Shown: positions 7,753-17,115, counted from the stretch's first letter. The stretch: 64,000 nt of DNA from Stutzerimonas nosocomialis (GCF_005876855.1 NZ_QLAE01000008.1:62001-126000); one strand, 5' to 3'. Notes: generated from the sequence alone by a model not told the origin. Made by a program: numbers and translations.

Positions 7753-10350
7753 TCAGGGTGTCGTTGTCGGTGCATTGCCGCGTTGCAGACGCTCCTGCAC
7801 ACGCTGCTGGATGGTTTCGCTCACTCGGTCGGACAGTTGCAGGCTGGTCAGGAGGGCGGGGATGTCTTCTTCCAGATTGATGCTGAAGTTGATCGGCCGT
7901 CCACCCTCCAGGGCGGGGTTGCGCCCCTGCAGGCGCAAGCCCAGCTGCAGCTTGCCGCGCTCATCATAACGAACGTCGCTGTCCAGGACTGAGTAGTGGA
8001 AATCATCCAGCGCCTCGGTCACCAGCCCCATGGCCGGGTTGGAACGGCCGAGCGCCTGGATCTGCGGCGAGCGGAACTGCAGGACGCCCCCAGGTTCGCG
8101 TGCCGCCAGTTTGCCGCCCTCGATGCGCAGGCCCTCGCCGCTGCGGTGCACTTCGAATCCCCCATCCACCAGTCCGCTGCCCTGCAGCCCCTCGGCGGGG
8201 TAGGCGATGAACAGCTGCGACAGTTGCAGCCCCTCGATGGCGACATCGACCTTCTGTTGCGGCGCCGCCAGATCCAGGCGGCCGGGGCTGAGGGATACCG
8301 TGCCGCCGAGGACCCGGCCCTGGGCCTGCTGCCAGCTGAGCGTACCGGCGGTCGGATTATCGAGGCTCGCCTCGTAGCGACCCTGTGCCTGCAGCGGACC
8401 GAAGGCGATGCCCGGATTGGCCTGTTCCAGCTGCAGCGGGGCGACATCCACACGCAGCCGATTGGCGGCCAGCGCCAGTTCCAGGCGCGCGTCGAGGCCG
8501 GTCAGTTCGGTGCGGTCGTAGATGCCGGCCAGTCCGCCGGCGGTTATCCGGGCGTTGGCCTGCAGCGGGGCGGCGTCAGGGGGCACGGTCAGCGAGAGAT
8601 CGCCCTGCAGGCGTCCGCTGTTCAGCTCCAGCAGCGCGGGCCAGTCGCTGAAGGTCGACGCCAGCGGGTTGCTGGCGCGGAAGAACAGGTCCTGAAGCCT
8701 GGCGTTGAGGGTCAGCGGCCCGTTCCAGGGGTTGCGCAGGCTGGTGACGAGCGCGAGGCCGCTGTCATTGGAGAGCGGTCCGTCCAGCAGCAGTCGCGTC
8801 TGGTCCGCATCGAGGGTCGCTTGCCAGCGCCAGCCCTGGGGGCGTAGCTGCGCCTGTTGCAGCTCCTTGGCCTGCAGGTGCGCCGGGCCTTTCGCCTGCG
8901 CGTGCAGGGTGCCCTCGGCGGGGAAGCGGGCTTGAATCGCCAGCCCGGACAGGTCCGCCAGCACGCCGGACAGGCTGACCGGGCTGTCCGCGGCGAGGTG
9001 GACCCGTTGCGCCGCGAGGGTGGACGTCTTGCCCAGAGTCAGGGCGAGCTGCTCGCTGCTGGCCTGCCCGCTCAGGCGCAGGTCGGCGGTGAGGCCCGTG
9101 AGCGTGGCGGGCGGCAGCGCCAGGGCCTTGGCCTTCAGGCGCAGTCTGCCCTGGCTGATGTCCGTGCGATAAGGCGCCCGCGCCGAGAAGCGCAGCCGGG
9201 CGTCGAGTTCGCCGGCCAGCGGCCCCTCGGCGACGAGCCTGATGGCGACGGGCAGCCGATCCTCCGCCTGCTCGTCGGGCAGCGGTTCGGCCGTGAGTCG
9301 CAGGCGATTGCTGCGCAGCTCGGGCGGCAGGGCCTCCAAAAGCGAAGCTTCAGGGGCCAGAGTGAGGTCGGCGGAGAGCGAGGTGGGTGCCCACTGGCCG
9401 TCAGTGCCGCTGGCGGCGAGCTCCAGCCGGCCCTGCACCTGGCCGACGCCGACGATCGGCCAGGCGGCGGGCAGCGTGGCGGCGAGGCTGAGGTCGCCGC
9501 TCCAGGCGCTTGGCTCGGTGGGAAGTTCGCCTTGCGACCTGGGATGCAGCGCCCAGCCGGCGCCGAGCCGCATTTCCCCCGGCGTGGCAGGCAGCTCGAT
9601 CGCCGCGCTTGCCGTCCAGCGCTCCAGCCAGGACAGCAGCCAGGCGGCCTCGGGCAGTTCGGACATGGCCAGGGTGCCGGTCCAGCGCAGGTCATCGTCG
9701 AGCCGGGCAAGCCTGTTGGTGGCCGTGAGCCGGGGTTGTTCGTCCAGCGCCAGTTGCAGGTCCAGCGCATAGCCGTCCGGCTGTTCGCTCATCTGTGCGG
9801 CCAGGGCGACGCGGTGGGCATCGCGTTGGAGGCCGAGATCGGCGACCAGCTGCGTCTCCTGTCGGTGCCATTGCAGCGTGCCGGTCTCGGAGCAGGGCTG
9901 TCGTTCGGCGCAGGGCAGGGTGACCGTCAGGCGCTCGACACGGCCGCGCTCGGGCAGCCATGCGGCAATCGACCGCAGCTGTTCGCGGTCCGGCAGCATC
10001 AGGGGATCATCGTCGGCCGGTTCGGCCTCGCTGCCGGGCTGCCAGGCGAGGGACAGCTCGGATACCGTCAGCGAGCGAATCGGAAGGGGGGAGCGCCAGT
10101 GGTCCATGCGCAGCTCGATACCCTGCAGGCGGGCCTCGATCAGCGCGCCGTTTTCGCCGCGCTGGCGAATGTCCAACGCATCCAGCCGCAGACCGCTCAA
10201 GGAAAGGGAAAGGCCGCGCCAGTCCAGGTGTTCGATGCCGTTCCGCTGCTTGAGCAACTGCCATTGGCTCCACCCGAACCATCCGGCTGCGAGGGTGAGC
10301 GCGATCAGCAGTCCGAGCAGGGAAACCAGGATGCGACGCCGCCGAGTCAT
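7753..10350 (-). CDS. ydbH: YdbH family AsmA-like intermembrane lipid transport protein
   Basis: An 865-residue protein with one N-terminal membrane anchor (RILVSLLGLLIALTLAAGWF), then a long beta-rich periplasmic region with the repeating hydrophobic pattern of AsmA/TamB-like proteins. The C-terminal part (SYIFSI-free, ending in RVQERLQRGNAPTTTP) carries the YdbH segment with LSPGRLDLAAPQQKVDVAIE and the GSGLVDGGFEV strand. In E. coli, YdbH acts with TamB and YhdP in moving phospholipids to the outer membrane. I chose ATG 10348-10350 because GGAG precedes it by 8 bases and the hydrophobic anchor starts at once; the open frame upstream to 10530 is not protein-like. It heads the ydbH-ynbE-ydbL operon. 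Confidence 0.85.
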   Translation of the reverse strand: MTRRRRILVSLLGLLIALTLAAGWFGWSQWQLLKQRNGIEHLDWRGLSLSLSGLRLDALDIRQRGENGALIEARLQGIELRMDHWRSPLPIRSLTVSELSLAWQPGSEAEPADDDPLMLPDREQLRSIAAWLPERGRVERLTVTLPCAERQPCSETGTLQWHRQETQLVADLGLQRDAHRVALAAQMSEQPDGYALDLQLALDEQPRLTATNRLARLDDDLRWTGTLAMSELPEAAWLLSWLERWTASAAIELPATPGEMRLGAGWALHPRSQGELPTEPSAWSGDLSLAATLPAAWPIVGVGQVQGRLELAASGTDGQWAPTSLSADLTLAPEASLLEALPPELRSNRLRLTAEPLPDEQAEDRLPVAIRLVAEGPLAGELDARLRFSARAPYRTDISQGRLRLKAKALALPPATLTGLTADLRLSGQASSEQLALTLGKTSTLAAQRVHLAADSPVSLSGVLADLSGLAIQARFPAEGTLHAQAKGPAHLQAKELQQAQLRPQGWRWQATLDADQTRLLLDGPLSNDSGLALVTSLRNPWNGPLTLNARLQDLFFRASNPLASTFSDWPALLELNSGRLQGDLSLTVPPDAAPLQANARITAGGLAGIYDRTELTGLDARLELALAANRLRVDVAPLQLEQANPGIAFGPLQAQGRYEASLDNPTAGTLSWQQAQGRVLGGTVSLSPGRLDLAAPQQKVDVAIEGLQLSQLFIAYPAEGLQGSGLVDGGFEVHRSGEGLRIEGGKLAAREPGGVLQFRSPQIQALGRSNPAMGLVTEALDDFHYSVLDSDVRYDERGKLQLGLRLQGRNPALEGGRPINFSINLEEDIPALLTSLQLSDRVSETIQQRVQERLQRGNAPTTTP

Positions 10351-10520
10351 TGCTGCTCCGTGGAGACAAAGACGACAGCATAAGCAGGCGTTCGCCGGTT
10401 GGCGACATGCACGGATTTCGGGCACGGAGGACATTCGCAACCCCGCAAAGTTCCCTGCTTGCCGTTCGTCGGAAACGCCGGAGCCCGCTAGAACGGGCGC
10501 TCGCAGCCAATGCCCTCGAC

Positions 10521-10752
10521 TTGTGCACATTTACGAAAAGCCCTGTCAAGCGCATATGACAAACTGACGCAAGCACCAGGCGTTATTAGAATTTTATATA
10601 AATTATTGAAAAATAAGGACTTTTAAGGCTGGTGAAAAAAGCGCCAGATTGTCTGGGGGCCCCGTTGCATCGGGGATGGCGGCAGTTGCCACCGGTTTGC
10701 CCACAGAGTTATCCACAGGTTCTGTGGATTAAAAATGGGTGTGATGTGGATC
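10521..10752. other. AT-rich stretch with a cluster of DnaA-box-like sites
   Basis: This is part of a 490-base gap without a gene (10351-10840). It has one perfect DnaA box, TTATCCACA (10709-10717). Looser versions lie at 10521-10529 (TTGTGCACA), 10697-10705 (TTGCCCACA), 10723-10731 (minus strand, TAATCCACA) and 10744-10752 (minus strand, CGATCCACA). Between them, 10582-10626 is strongly AT-rich in an otherwise GC-rich region. The perfect box and its neighbour form an inverted repeat, ATCCACAG-GTT-CTGTGGAT (10711-10729). This resembles the parts list of a DnaA-dependent origin or a DnaA-titration site. The gene context is not that of the usual pseudomonad oriC, so its function is open. Confidence 0.45.
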
Positions 10753-10766
10753 GCGTTTCGGGCCGT

Positions 10767-10800
10767 TTGACAAGTCTTTTACTCCTGAAAAAAAGGAGTA
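10767..10800 (+). promoter_or_regulatory. Possible -35 element and hairpin before the Sel1 gene
   Basis: A perfect TTGACA lies at 10767-10772. It is followed by a perfect 7-bp inverted repeat around an A-rich loop (TACTCCT at 10780-10786, AGGAGTA at 10794-10800). No good -10 hexamer sits at the standard spacing. The hairpin could be an operator or the 5' end of the transcript. Confidence 0.3.
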
Positions 10801-10840
10801 GAGTGCGTGCCCTGTTCAGCCAGCCGCCTACTCGACTTCC

Positions 10841-11266
10841 ATGAGAACGCGTTCCTTCAGCTCCGCCGCTTCGTCCAACGCCGCTTCGGAATCCACCTCG
10901 CCACGCCTGCGCATGGCGATGTGGCTGCTCGACAGCCAGCGCCTGGGGCAGACCGACAGTGTCAAGCGCATCGCCGGCCGGTTGCTCAAGCAGCCTGCCC
11001 GCGAAGGCGTGGTCGAGGCGCAGAGCCGCCTGGGGCGTCTGCTGTGCCGCGAGTGCGACAGCAAGCGCGATCGGCGCATCGGTTTCGAGCTGCTTCGCCA
11101 GGCCGCGCGTGCCGGCGATCGCCAGGCCCAGTTCGAACTGGGCCAGCTCTATGCCCAACCCCGGCACCACGAGCCGGCGCAGGCGCGTCACTGGCTGGAG
11201 CTGGCCGCCGCGCAGGGTTCCAGTGAAGCGCGGGTTCTGCTCAACCGCCTCAAGCCCGGCGCCTGA
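10841..11266 (+). CDS. Sel1-like repeat protein
   Basis: A 141-residue soluble protein made largely of Sel1/TPR-like helical repeats, for example EAQSRLGRLLCRECDSKRDR, DRQAQFELGQLYAQ and ARHWLELAAAQGSSEARVLL. Such repeats normally mediate protein-protein contacts; no partner or role can be read from the sequence. The start ATG 10841 has only a weak ribosome site. The first conserved-looking residues begin about 25 residues in (LRMAMWLLDSQRLGQ), so the true start could be the ATG at 10913 or 10919. It lies about 50 bases upstream of rmuC and may be co-transcribed with it. Confidence 0.75.
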   Translation: MRTRSFSSAASSNAASESTSPRLRMAMWLLDSQRLGQTDSVKRIAGRLLKQPAREGVVEAQSRLGRLLCRECDSKRDRRIGFELLRQAARAGDRQAQFELGQLYAQPRHHEPAQARHWLELAAAQGSSEARVLLNRLKPGA

Positions 11267-11317
11267 CCCCCTTGCGCCTGCTGGGTATACTGCCGGGCTA
11301 ACGCGCGGGAGTTGCCC

Positions 11318-12793
11318 ATGTCATTCGATCCGCTGTTTCTAGCCGCCGGCCTCGGCGCCCTGTGCGCAGTGCTGGGTGGATTCGCCTGGGTGCTGGCGCG
11401 CCGCCTCGCCAGTCTGCGCAGCGGGCAGGCATTGCTCGAGGAACGACTGGCCCAGGCGCAGCTCGCCCAGGAAGGGCTCAGCGCACAGCTGGAATCCAGC
11501 CGCCTCGAGCAGGAAGAAGTCAACGAGATCAAGGCCGCGCAGCAGGCCGAACTGGCCGCGCTGCGCCGCGAAGCCGAACTGCTGCAGCAGCAGCGTCAGG
11601 AGGCGCGCGAAAGCCTGCGAGCCCTGGAGGCCGAGCGCAGCCGGCAGCAGGTCGAATTGCGCGACCTCGGGGCCGCTCACGCGGCGGTGGCCGCCGAGCT
11701 GAAGGAACAGCAGAACGCTCACCAGCAACGCCTGCAGGATCTGCAGGCCGCCCGCGACGACCTGCGCGCGCAGTTTGCCGAGCTGGCCGGGCGTATCTTC
11801 GACGAGCGCGAGCAGCGTTTCGCCGAATCCAGCCAGGAGCGCCTCGGCCAGCTGCTCGACCCTCTCAAGGAGCGCATCCAGGCGTTCGAGAAACGGGTCG
11901 ACGAAAGCTACCAGAGCGAGGCGCGCGAGCGCTTCTCCCTGGCCAAGGAGCTGGAGCGGCTGCAGCAGCTCAACCAGCGCCTCGGTGACGAGGCCACCAA
12001 TCTCACCCGCGCGCTGCAGGGCCAGAAGACCCAGGGCAACTGGGGCGAGCTGATCCTCGAGCGTGTGCTCGAACATGCCGGGCTCGAGAAAGGCCGCGAA
12101 TACCACACCCAGGTCAGCCTGCAGAGCCCCGACGGGCAGCGCTTCCAGCCGGACGTGCTGATCCATCTTCCCGGCGAGAAGCAGGTGGTGGTCGATGCCA
12201 AGGTCAGCCTCACCGCCTATCAGGCGTCCACCTGTGCCGAGTCCGATGGCGACCGGACGCTGGCGCTCAAGCAGCACGTGCTCTCCTTGCGCAGTCATCT
12301 CAAGGGCCTCTCGCTGAAGGATTACCAGCGTCTGGAAGGCCTGCAGAGCCTGGATTTCGTGCTGATGTTCGTGCCCATCGAGGCGGCCTTCGCGGCGGCC
12401 CTGCAAGCCGATCCGCAGCTGTTCCAGGAAGCCTATGCGCGCCATGTGGTGATCGTCAGCCCGACCACGCTGCTGGCCACGCTGCGGGTGATCGACAGCC
12501 TCTGGCGGCAGGAGCGGCAAAGCCAGAACGCCCGCGAGATCGCCGAAAAGGCCGGTGCGCTGTACGACAAGTTCGCGGCGTTCATCCAGGATCTGGACGA
12601 GATCGGCGGGCGCCTGCAGCAACTCGACAAGGCCTACCTCGCCGCGCGCAACAAGCTCACCGATGGCCGCGGCAACCTGGTCGGTCGGGCCGAACAGCTC
12701 AAGCTGCTCGGCGCCCGCGCCAGCAAGCGCCTGCCGTCGGACTGGCTGGAGCGCGCCGGGGCCGAGGCGCCGGTGGACTCCAGCGAGCCCTAG
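11318..12793 (+). CDS. rmuC: DNA recombination protein RmuC
   Basis: A 491-residue protein with an N-terminal membrane anchor (LFLAAGLGALCAVLGGFAWVL). A long coiled coil of about 170 residues follows, then the RmuC nuclease-like domain with QGNWGELILERVLEHAGL and VVVDAKVSL. RmuC limits sequence inversions at short inverted repeats in E. coli, and the catalytic fold resembles restriction-endonuclease-type nucleases. I start it at ATG 11318, which follows GGGAG at a proper distance, and not at the in-frame TTG 11312. It converges with the sensor kinase gene, whose stop lies 2 bases away, so the two share no room for a terminator. Confidence 0.93.
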   Translation: MSFDPLFLAAGLGALCAVLGGFAWVLARRLASLRSGQALLEERLAQAQLAQEGLSAQLESSRLEQEEVNEIKAAQQAELAALRREAELLQQQRQEARESLRALEAERSRQQVELRDLGAAHAAVAAELKEQQNAHQQRLQDLQAARDDLRAQFAELAGRIFDEREQRFAESSQERLGQLLDPLKERIQAFEKRVDESYQSEARERFSLAKELERLQQLNQRLGDEATNLTRALQGQKTQGNWGELILERVLEHAGLEKGREYHTQVSLQSPDGQRFQPDVLIHLPGEKQVVVDAKVSLTAYQASTCAESDGDRTLALKQHVLSLRSHLKGLSLKDYQRLEGLQSLDFVLMFVPIEAAFAAALQADPQLFQEAYARHVVIVSPTTLLATLRVIDSLWRQERQSQNAREIAEKAGALYDKFAAFIQDLDEIGGRLQQLDKAYLAARNKLTDGRGNLVGRAEQLKLLGARASKRLPSDWLERAGAEAPVDSSEP

Positions 12794-12794
12794 C

Positions 12795-15700
12795 TCACGA
12801 CAGGGTCAGGTGACGGCTCATCAGGGCGCGTAGCGCGGCCGGCTTGACGGGCTTGGCGAGGAATTCAAGCCCCGCGGCGTGCACCGCGGCGATCAGCTCG
12901 GGCCGGCCGTCGGCACTGATCACCACGCCCGGCACCGGCTCGCCCAGGCGTGTGCGCAGCCAGGCCATCAGCTCCGTGCCGGTTTCCCCTTCGTCCAGGT
13001 GGTAGTCCACCAGCGCCAGCTGCGGCCGCACGTCGTCGTCCAGCAGATGCTCGCATTCGAGCCGGTTGCGCGCGGTCCAGACCTGACAGCCCCAGCGTGA
13101 CAGCAGGCTGTGCATGCCGGTGAGGATGCTGTCTTCGTTGTCGATGCACAGCACCTGGGTGCCGGTCAGCGCTTCGTGCATCGTGTCGAGGCCGCCATTG
13201 GGCTTGGTCAGGGTCGGGTTGCGGGCGACCGGCACGGTCACGCTGAAGACGCTGCCCTTGCCCGGCCAGGAGCGGACCTCCAGGCTGTGGCCGAGCACCC
13301 GGCAGAGGCCGTCGGCGATCGCCAGCCCCAGTCCCAGCCCTTTCTCGGCGCGGGTCTGATGGCTGTCCAGGCGCTTGAACTCCTCGAAGATTTCGCTGCG
13401 CTTGTCTTCCGGGATGCCCGGGCCGCTGTCCCAGACTTCCAGGCGCAGCGCATTGCCCGTGCGACGCACGCCGAGCAGGACCCGGCCGTTGGCGTAGCGG
13501 AAGGCGTTGGTGAGGAAGTTCTGCAGTATCCGGCGCAGCAGTTTGATGTCGCTTTCCACCCGCAGCCGGCTGCCGTGGAAGCGGAAGTCGACGTTCTGCT
13601 CCTGGGCCAGTGCGGTGAATTCCGCGCCCAGGGTGTCGAACAGCTTGGCGAGCGGGAAGGGGTTGCGCTCGGGGGTGATCCGGCCGCTTTCCAGGCGCGA
13701 GATGTCCAGCAGGTCGGTGATCAGGTCTTCGGCCGAACGCAGCGAGCTGTCGAGGTGGCGCACCAGCTGCTGGGCCTCGTCCGGCAGGGCGTTCTGCTGG
13801 TGGGAGAGGGCGGCGGAGAACAGCCGGGCGGCGTTGAGCGGCTGCATCAGGTCATGGCTGACGGCGGCGAGAAAGCGCGTCTTCGACTGGTTGGCCGCCT
13901 CGGCGTTGCTCTTGGCTTCGGTCAGCGCCTGGTTCAGCTGCGAAAGCTCATGGGTGCGCTCGCGTACACGCTGCTCGAGGCTTTCGTTGGCCTCCTTGAG
14001 CGCCTGTTCGGCTTCGCGGAAGGCGGTGATATCGGTGAAGCTCATGACGAAGCCGCCGCCGGGCATGGGGCTGCCGATCAGCTCCACCACCCGGCCGTTG
14101 GGGAACAGCCGCTCGGAGGTGTGGGCCGCGCCCTTTTCCATCCAGTAGAGGCGCTTGCTGACGTGCTCTTCGATGTCGCCCGGGCCGAGCAGGCCCCGGC
14201 TGGCGTTGTAGCGGATGATGTCGGCGATCGGCCGGCCCACCACGATCAGCCCTTCGGGGTAGTCGAACAGTTCGAGGTAACGGTGGTTCCAGGCCACCAG
14301 GCGCAGCGCCTTGTCGGCGACGCTGATGCCCTGGCTGATGTTCTCGATCGCGCCCTGCAGCAGCGCGCGGTTGAACTCCAGCACCTCGGACGCCTCGCCG
14401 ACGATGCGCACCACGTCCTCGACTTCCATTTCGCGCCCCTCGACCGCCGCCTTGACCACCGCGCGGGTGGAAGAGGCGCCGAGCACGCCGGCCAGCAGGT
14501 GCTCGGTATGGGCGATCCACTGGGCGTCGGCGGGTTGCTTGAGCACGAAGTCGTTGCCCTGGCGATAGGCGAAGCGGTGGAAGCTCTGCTGCGCCCGCTC
14601 GGCGCCGACGAAGCGCGAGGCCAGCGCCAGCAGGTCCTGCACCTGCACGGCGAGCAGCCTGCGCCCGCCCGGCTGGGTATGGATCTCCTGGCCGATGAAG
14701 CGGCTTGCCTGCCAGTGCTCGGAGAACCGCGTCCGGCTGAGGATCGAGACCCAGAAGAACAGCGCCACGTTGCCCGACAGGGAGAGCACCGTGCCTTGCG
14801 TCAGCGGGCTGATGGACAGGCGCAGGGCGTTGTTCTGCAGCCACTCCAGGCCGGGGAAGTGGTGCAGCGGCCATCCCAGGCGCAGTGCCACCAGCGGCAG
14901 CACCATGGTGTAGGCCCAGATCAGCGCGCCGGCCGCGAGCCCGGCGAAGACGCCGCGCTGGTTGGCCGGCTTCCAGTACAGCGCACCGAACATCGCCGGG
15001 GCCAGCTGGACGATCGCGGCGAAGGCGATCTGGCCGATGGTGGCCAGGCTCGCGGTGGAGCCCAGCAGCCGATAGGCGACGTAGGCCAGCAGCAGCATCA
15101 CCACGATGCTGACGCGGCGCACCGTGAGCATCCAGTAGCGGAAGGCCTCGAACGGCCGGTCGGTGTTCTGGCGGCGCAGGAGCCAGGGCAGCAGGATGTC
15201 GTTGGAGACCATGGTCGACAGCGCGACGCTGGCCACGATGACCATGCCGGTGGCCGCCGAGGCGCCGCCGATGAAGGCCAGCAGCGCCAGCCAACCGTTC
15301 TCGTGCGCCAATGGCAGGCTGATCACGAAGGAGTCCGGCACGATGCCGGCTGGCAGGCCCATCTGCCCGGCGAGGGCGATCGGCACCACGAACAGTGCCG
15401 CCAGCGCGAGGTAGCAGGGGAATACCCAGCGCGCCAGGCGGAAATCCGACGGATCGGTGTTTTCCACCACGGCGACGTGGAACTGCCGCGGCAGGCAGAT
15501 GAAGGCCATCAGCGCCACCATCGTCTGCACCAGCAGCGAGGGCCAGCTGACCGTTTCCTGCCAGTAGCCGCTGAGTTCCGGCGCGGCGCGGGCCTTCTCC
15601 AGCAGGTCGCCGAAGCCGTCGTAGAGGCCGAAGGTGACGAACGCGCCGACTGCCATGAAGGCCAGCAGCTTGACCAGGGATTCGAAGGCGATCGCCAGCA

Positions 15701-16271
15701 CCATGCCGCGATGGTGTTCGGTGACATCCAGGTTGCGGGTGCCGAACAGGATGGTGAACAGCGCCAGGGCCAGGGAGACGATCAACGCGGTGTCCAGCGC
15801 GCGGGTGTCGACGCGTTCGGCGCTGCCGCCGCTGAGCAGGTTCACGCCCAGCACGATGCCCTTGAGCTGCAGCGCGATGTAGGGGAGCACGCCGACCAGG
15901 CAGATCAGCGTGACCACCACCGCCAGCGGCTGCGACTTGCCGTAGCGGGCGGCGATGAAGTCGGCGATCGAGGTGATGTTCTCCTGCTTGCTGATCAGCA
16001 GCATCTTCTGGATCACCTGCGGCGCGAAGATCAGCAGCAACAGCGGGCCGAGGTAGATGGGCAGGAAAGTCCAGAGCTGCTCGGCGGCCTGGCCGACCGC
16101 GCCGAAGAAGGTCCAGCTGGTGCAATAGACGGCCAGCGACAGGCTGTAGACCAGTGCGCGGGTCCGCGGCGACATGGGCTCGCGGCGGCGATCGCCATAG
16201 AAGGCGATGGCGAACAGGACGGCCATATAGATGAGGGCGACCAGAGCGATCAGCCCACCGGACAGCGACAT
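12795..16271 (-). CDS. crbS: Hybrid sensor histidine kinase with Na+/solute symporter-like domain (CrbS/MxtR type)
   Basis: An 1158-residue membrane protein. Residues 1 to about 520 hold the many helices of an SSS (sodium/solute symporter) domain. A linker and a PAS domain follow, then a coiled coil, a HisKA domain with His806 in SHDLMQPL, an HATPase domain with DSGPGIPED and GLGLGLAI, and a C-terminal receiver with Asp1089 in LVDYHLDEG. The arrangement matches CrbS of Vibrio and MxtR of Pseudomonas. With response regulator CrbR/ErdR, these control the acetate switch (acs) and related carbon use. The partner regulator is not in this window. CbrA has a similar front end but no receiver. I chose ATG 16269-16271, just before the first helix and after GGAG. 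Confidence 0.85.
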   Translation of the reverse strand: MSLSGGLIALVALIYMAVLFAIAFYGDRRREPMSPRTRALVYSLSLAVYCTSWTFFGAVGQAAEQLWTFLPIYLGPLLLLIFAPQVIQKMLLISKQENITSIADFIAARYGKSQPLAVVVTLICLVGVLPYIALQLKGIVLGVNLLSGGSAERVDTRALDTALIVSLALALFTILFGTRNLDVTEHHRGMVLAIAFESLVKLLAFMAVGAFVTFGLYDGFGDLLEKARAAPELSGYWQETVSWPSLLVQTMVALMAFICLPRQFHVAVVENTDPSDFRLARWVFPCYLALAALFVVPIALAGQMGLPAGIVPDSFVISLPLAHENGWLALLAFIGGASAATGMVIVASVALSTMVSNDILLPWLLRRQNTDRPFEAFRYWMLTVRRVSIVVMLLLAYVAYRLLGSTASLATIGQIAFAAIVQLAPAMFGALYWKPANQRGVFAGLAAGALIWAYTMVLPLVALRLGWPLHHFPGLEWLQNNALRLSISPLTQGTVLSLSGNVALFFWVSILSRTRFSEHWQASRFIGQEIHTQPGGRRLLAVQVQDLLALASRFVGAERAQQSFHRFAYRQGNDFVLKQPADAQWIAHTEHLLAGVLGASSTRAVVKAAVEGREMEVEDVVRIVGEASEVLEFNRALLQGAIENISQGISVADKALRLVAWNHRYLELFDYPEGLIVVGRPIADIIRYNASRGLLGPGDIEEHVSKRLYWMEKGAAHTSERLFPNGRVVELIGSPMPGGGFVMSFTDITAFREAEQALKEANESLEQRVRERTHELSQLNQALTEAKSNAEAANQSKTRFLAAVSHDLMQPLNAARLFSAALSHQQNALPDEAQQLVRHLDSSLRSAEDLITDLLDISRLESGRITPERNPFPLAKLFDTLGAEFTALAQEQNVDFRFHGSRLRVESDIKLLRRILQNFLTNAFRYANGRVLLGVRRTGNALRLEVWDSGPGIPEDKRSEIFEEFKRLDSHQTRAEKGLGLGLAIADGLCRVLGHSLEVRSWPGKGSVFSVTVPVARNPTLTKPNGGLDTMHEALTGTQVLCIDNEDSILTGMHSLLSRWGCQVWTARNRLECEHLLDDDVRPQLALVDYHLDEGETGTELMAWLRTRLGEPVPGVVISADGRPELIAAVHAAGLEFLAKPVKPAALRALMSRHLTLS

Positions 16272-16374
16272 GCGAACTCCAGGCAGAAGGACATCGAGCG
16301 GCACCGTTGCGATACGCGGTGGCGTGCAGCGGCTTGTAGCATGAAAAGTGGTTAAAGTTTCGCAGCAAATATTC

Positions 16375-16407
16375 CATGCAACCCATGGCTGCGACCATGG
16401 TCGCATG
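16375..16407. repeat. Large palindrome upstream of the sensor kinase and GNAT genes
   Basis: A perfect 16-bp palindrome, TGCGACCATGGTCGCA (16390-16405), overlaps a wider inverted repeat. The left arm is CATGCAACCCATGG at 16375-16388 and the right arm CCATGGTCGCATG at 16395-16407. It lies between the divergent crbS and acetyltransferase genes, about 105 bases upstream of the crbS start. This is the usual geometry of a dimeric-regulator operator, but no regulator is known. Confidence 0.5.
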
Positions 16408-16548
16408 TGGCGATTGGGCGCAGGCTCTGCCCATGCTCGCGCCCGGGCACTAACCGGCGCGCAGGTGATCTGAAGACAGTCGTCCCGATGCTCTGCGTCG
16501 GCAGCCGGCACAGGAAGCCCGAGCCGTGGATGAAGGCAGGAGGTAGAC

Positions 16549-17115
16549 ATGTTCAAGCCACAACCGGTCGCTCTGCAGCGGGGCGCGTTGCGCCTGGACC
16601 CGCTGGTCGAGTCGGACATCTCCGAACTGGTGAGCCTGGCTGAGCACAATCGCGACGAACTCGCCTACCTCAACGGCCCGCTGCGTCCGGACTGGTATCG
16701 CAACGGGCTGGCCGATCAGCGCGACGACCTGGCGCTGGTGTTCACCATCCGCCTGGCCGACCGCATCGTCGGCACGACCCGTTTCGCCGATTTCATGCCG
16801 GTGCTGCCGGCCGCGGAAATCGGCTGGACCTGGATCGACCGCGAACAGCACGGCATGGGCCTGAACAACTCGATCAAGTACCTGATGCTTCGCCATGCGT
16901 TCGAGGAATGGCAACTGGTGCGGGTGCAGCTCAAGACGGCGGCGCGCAACCTGCGTTCGCAGCGCGCCATCGAGAAGCTCGGCGCCCAGCGCGAGGGGCT
17001 GCTGCGCAACCATCGGCGCCTGGCCGACGGTCGCCTGGACGACACGGTGCTCTACAGCATCACCGACCGCGAATGGCCGGCGGTGAAGGCGCGGCTCGAG
17101 GCGGGCACCGGCTGA
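16549..17115 (+). CDS. GNAT family N-acetyltransferase (RimJ/RimL-like)
   Basis: A 188-residue protein with the layout of RimL-type protein acetyltransferases: an N-terminal LRLDPLVESDISELVSL segment, a central GWTWIDREQHGMGLNNSIKY acetyl-CoA region, and VQLKTAARNLRSQRAIEKLG towards the C-terminus. That last pattern (K..N..S..AIEKLG) is typical of the family. The acetyl acceptor could be a ribosomal protein N-terminus, an amino acid or a small amine, and sequence alone does not tell. AGGAGG lies 8-13 bases before ATG 16549, a strong ribosome site. It diverges from crbS and is followed after about 105 bases by azlC. Confidence 0.85.
   Translation: MFKPQPVALQRGALRLDPLVESDISELVSLAEHNRDELAYLNGPLRPDWYRNGLADQRDDLALVFTIRLADRIVGTTRFADFMPVLPAAEIGWTWIDREQHGMGLNNSIKYLMLRHAFEEWQLVRVQLKTAARNLRSQRAIEKLGAQREGLLRNHRRLADGRLDDTVLYSITDREWPAVKARLEAGTG

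Noticed and set aside
13110-16355. 1081-codon rightward open frame over the sensor kinase
   Set aside because: Antisense shadow in a GC-rich gene; the minus frame carries intact histidine kinase, PAS and receiver motifs.
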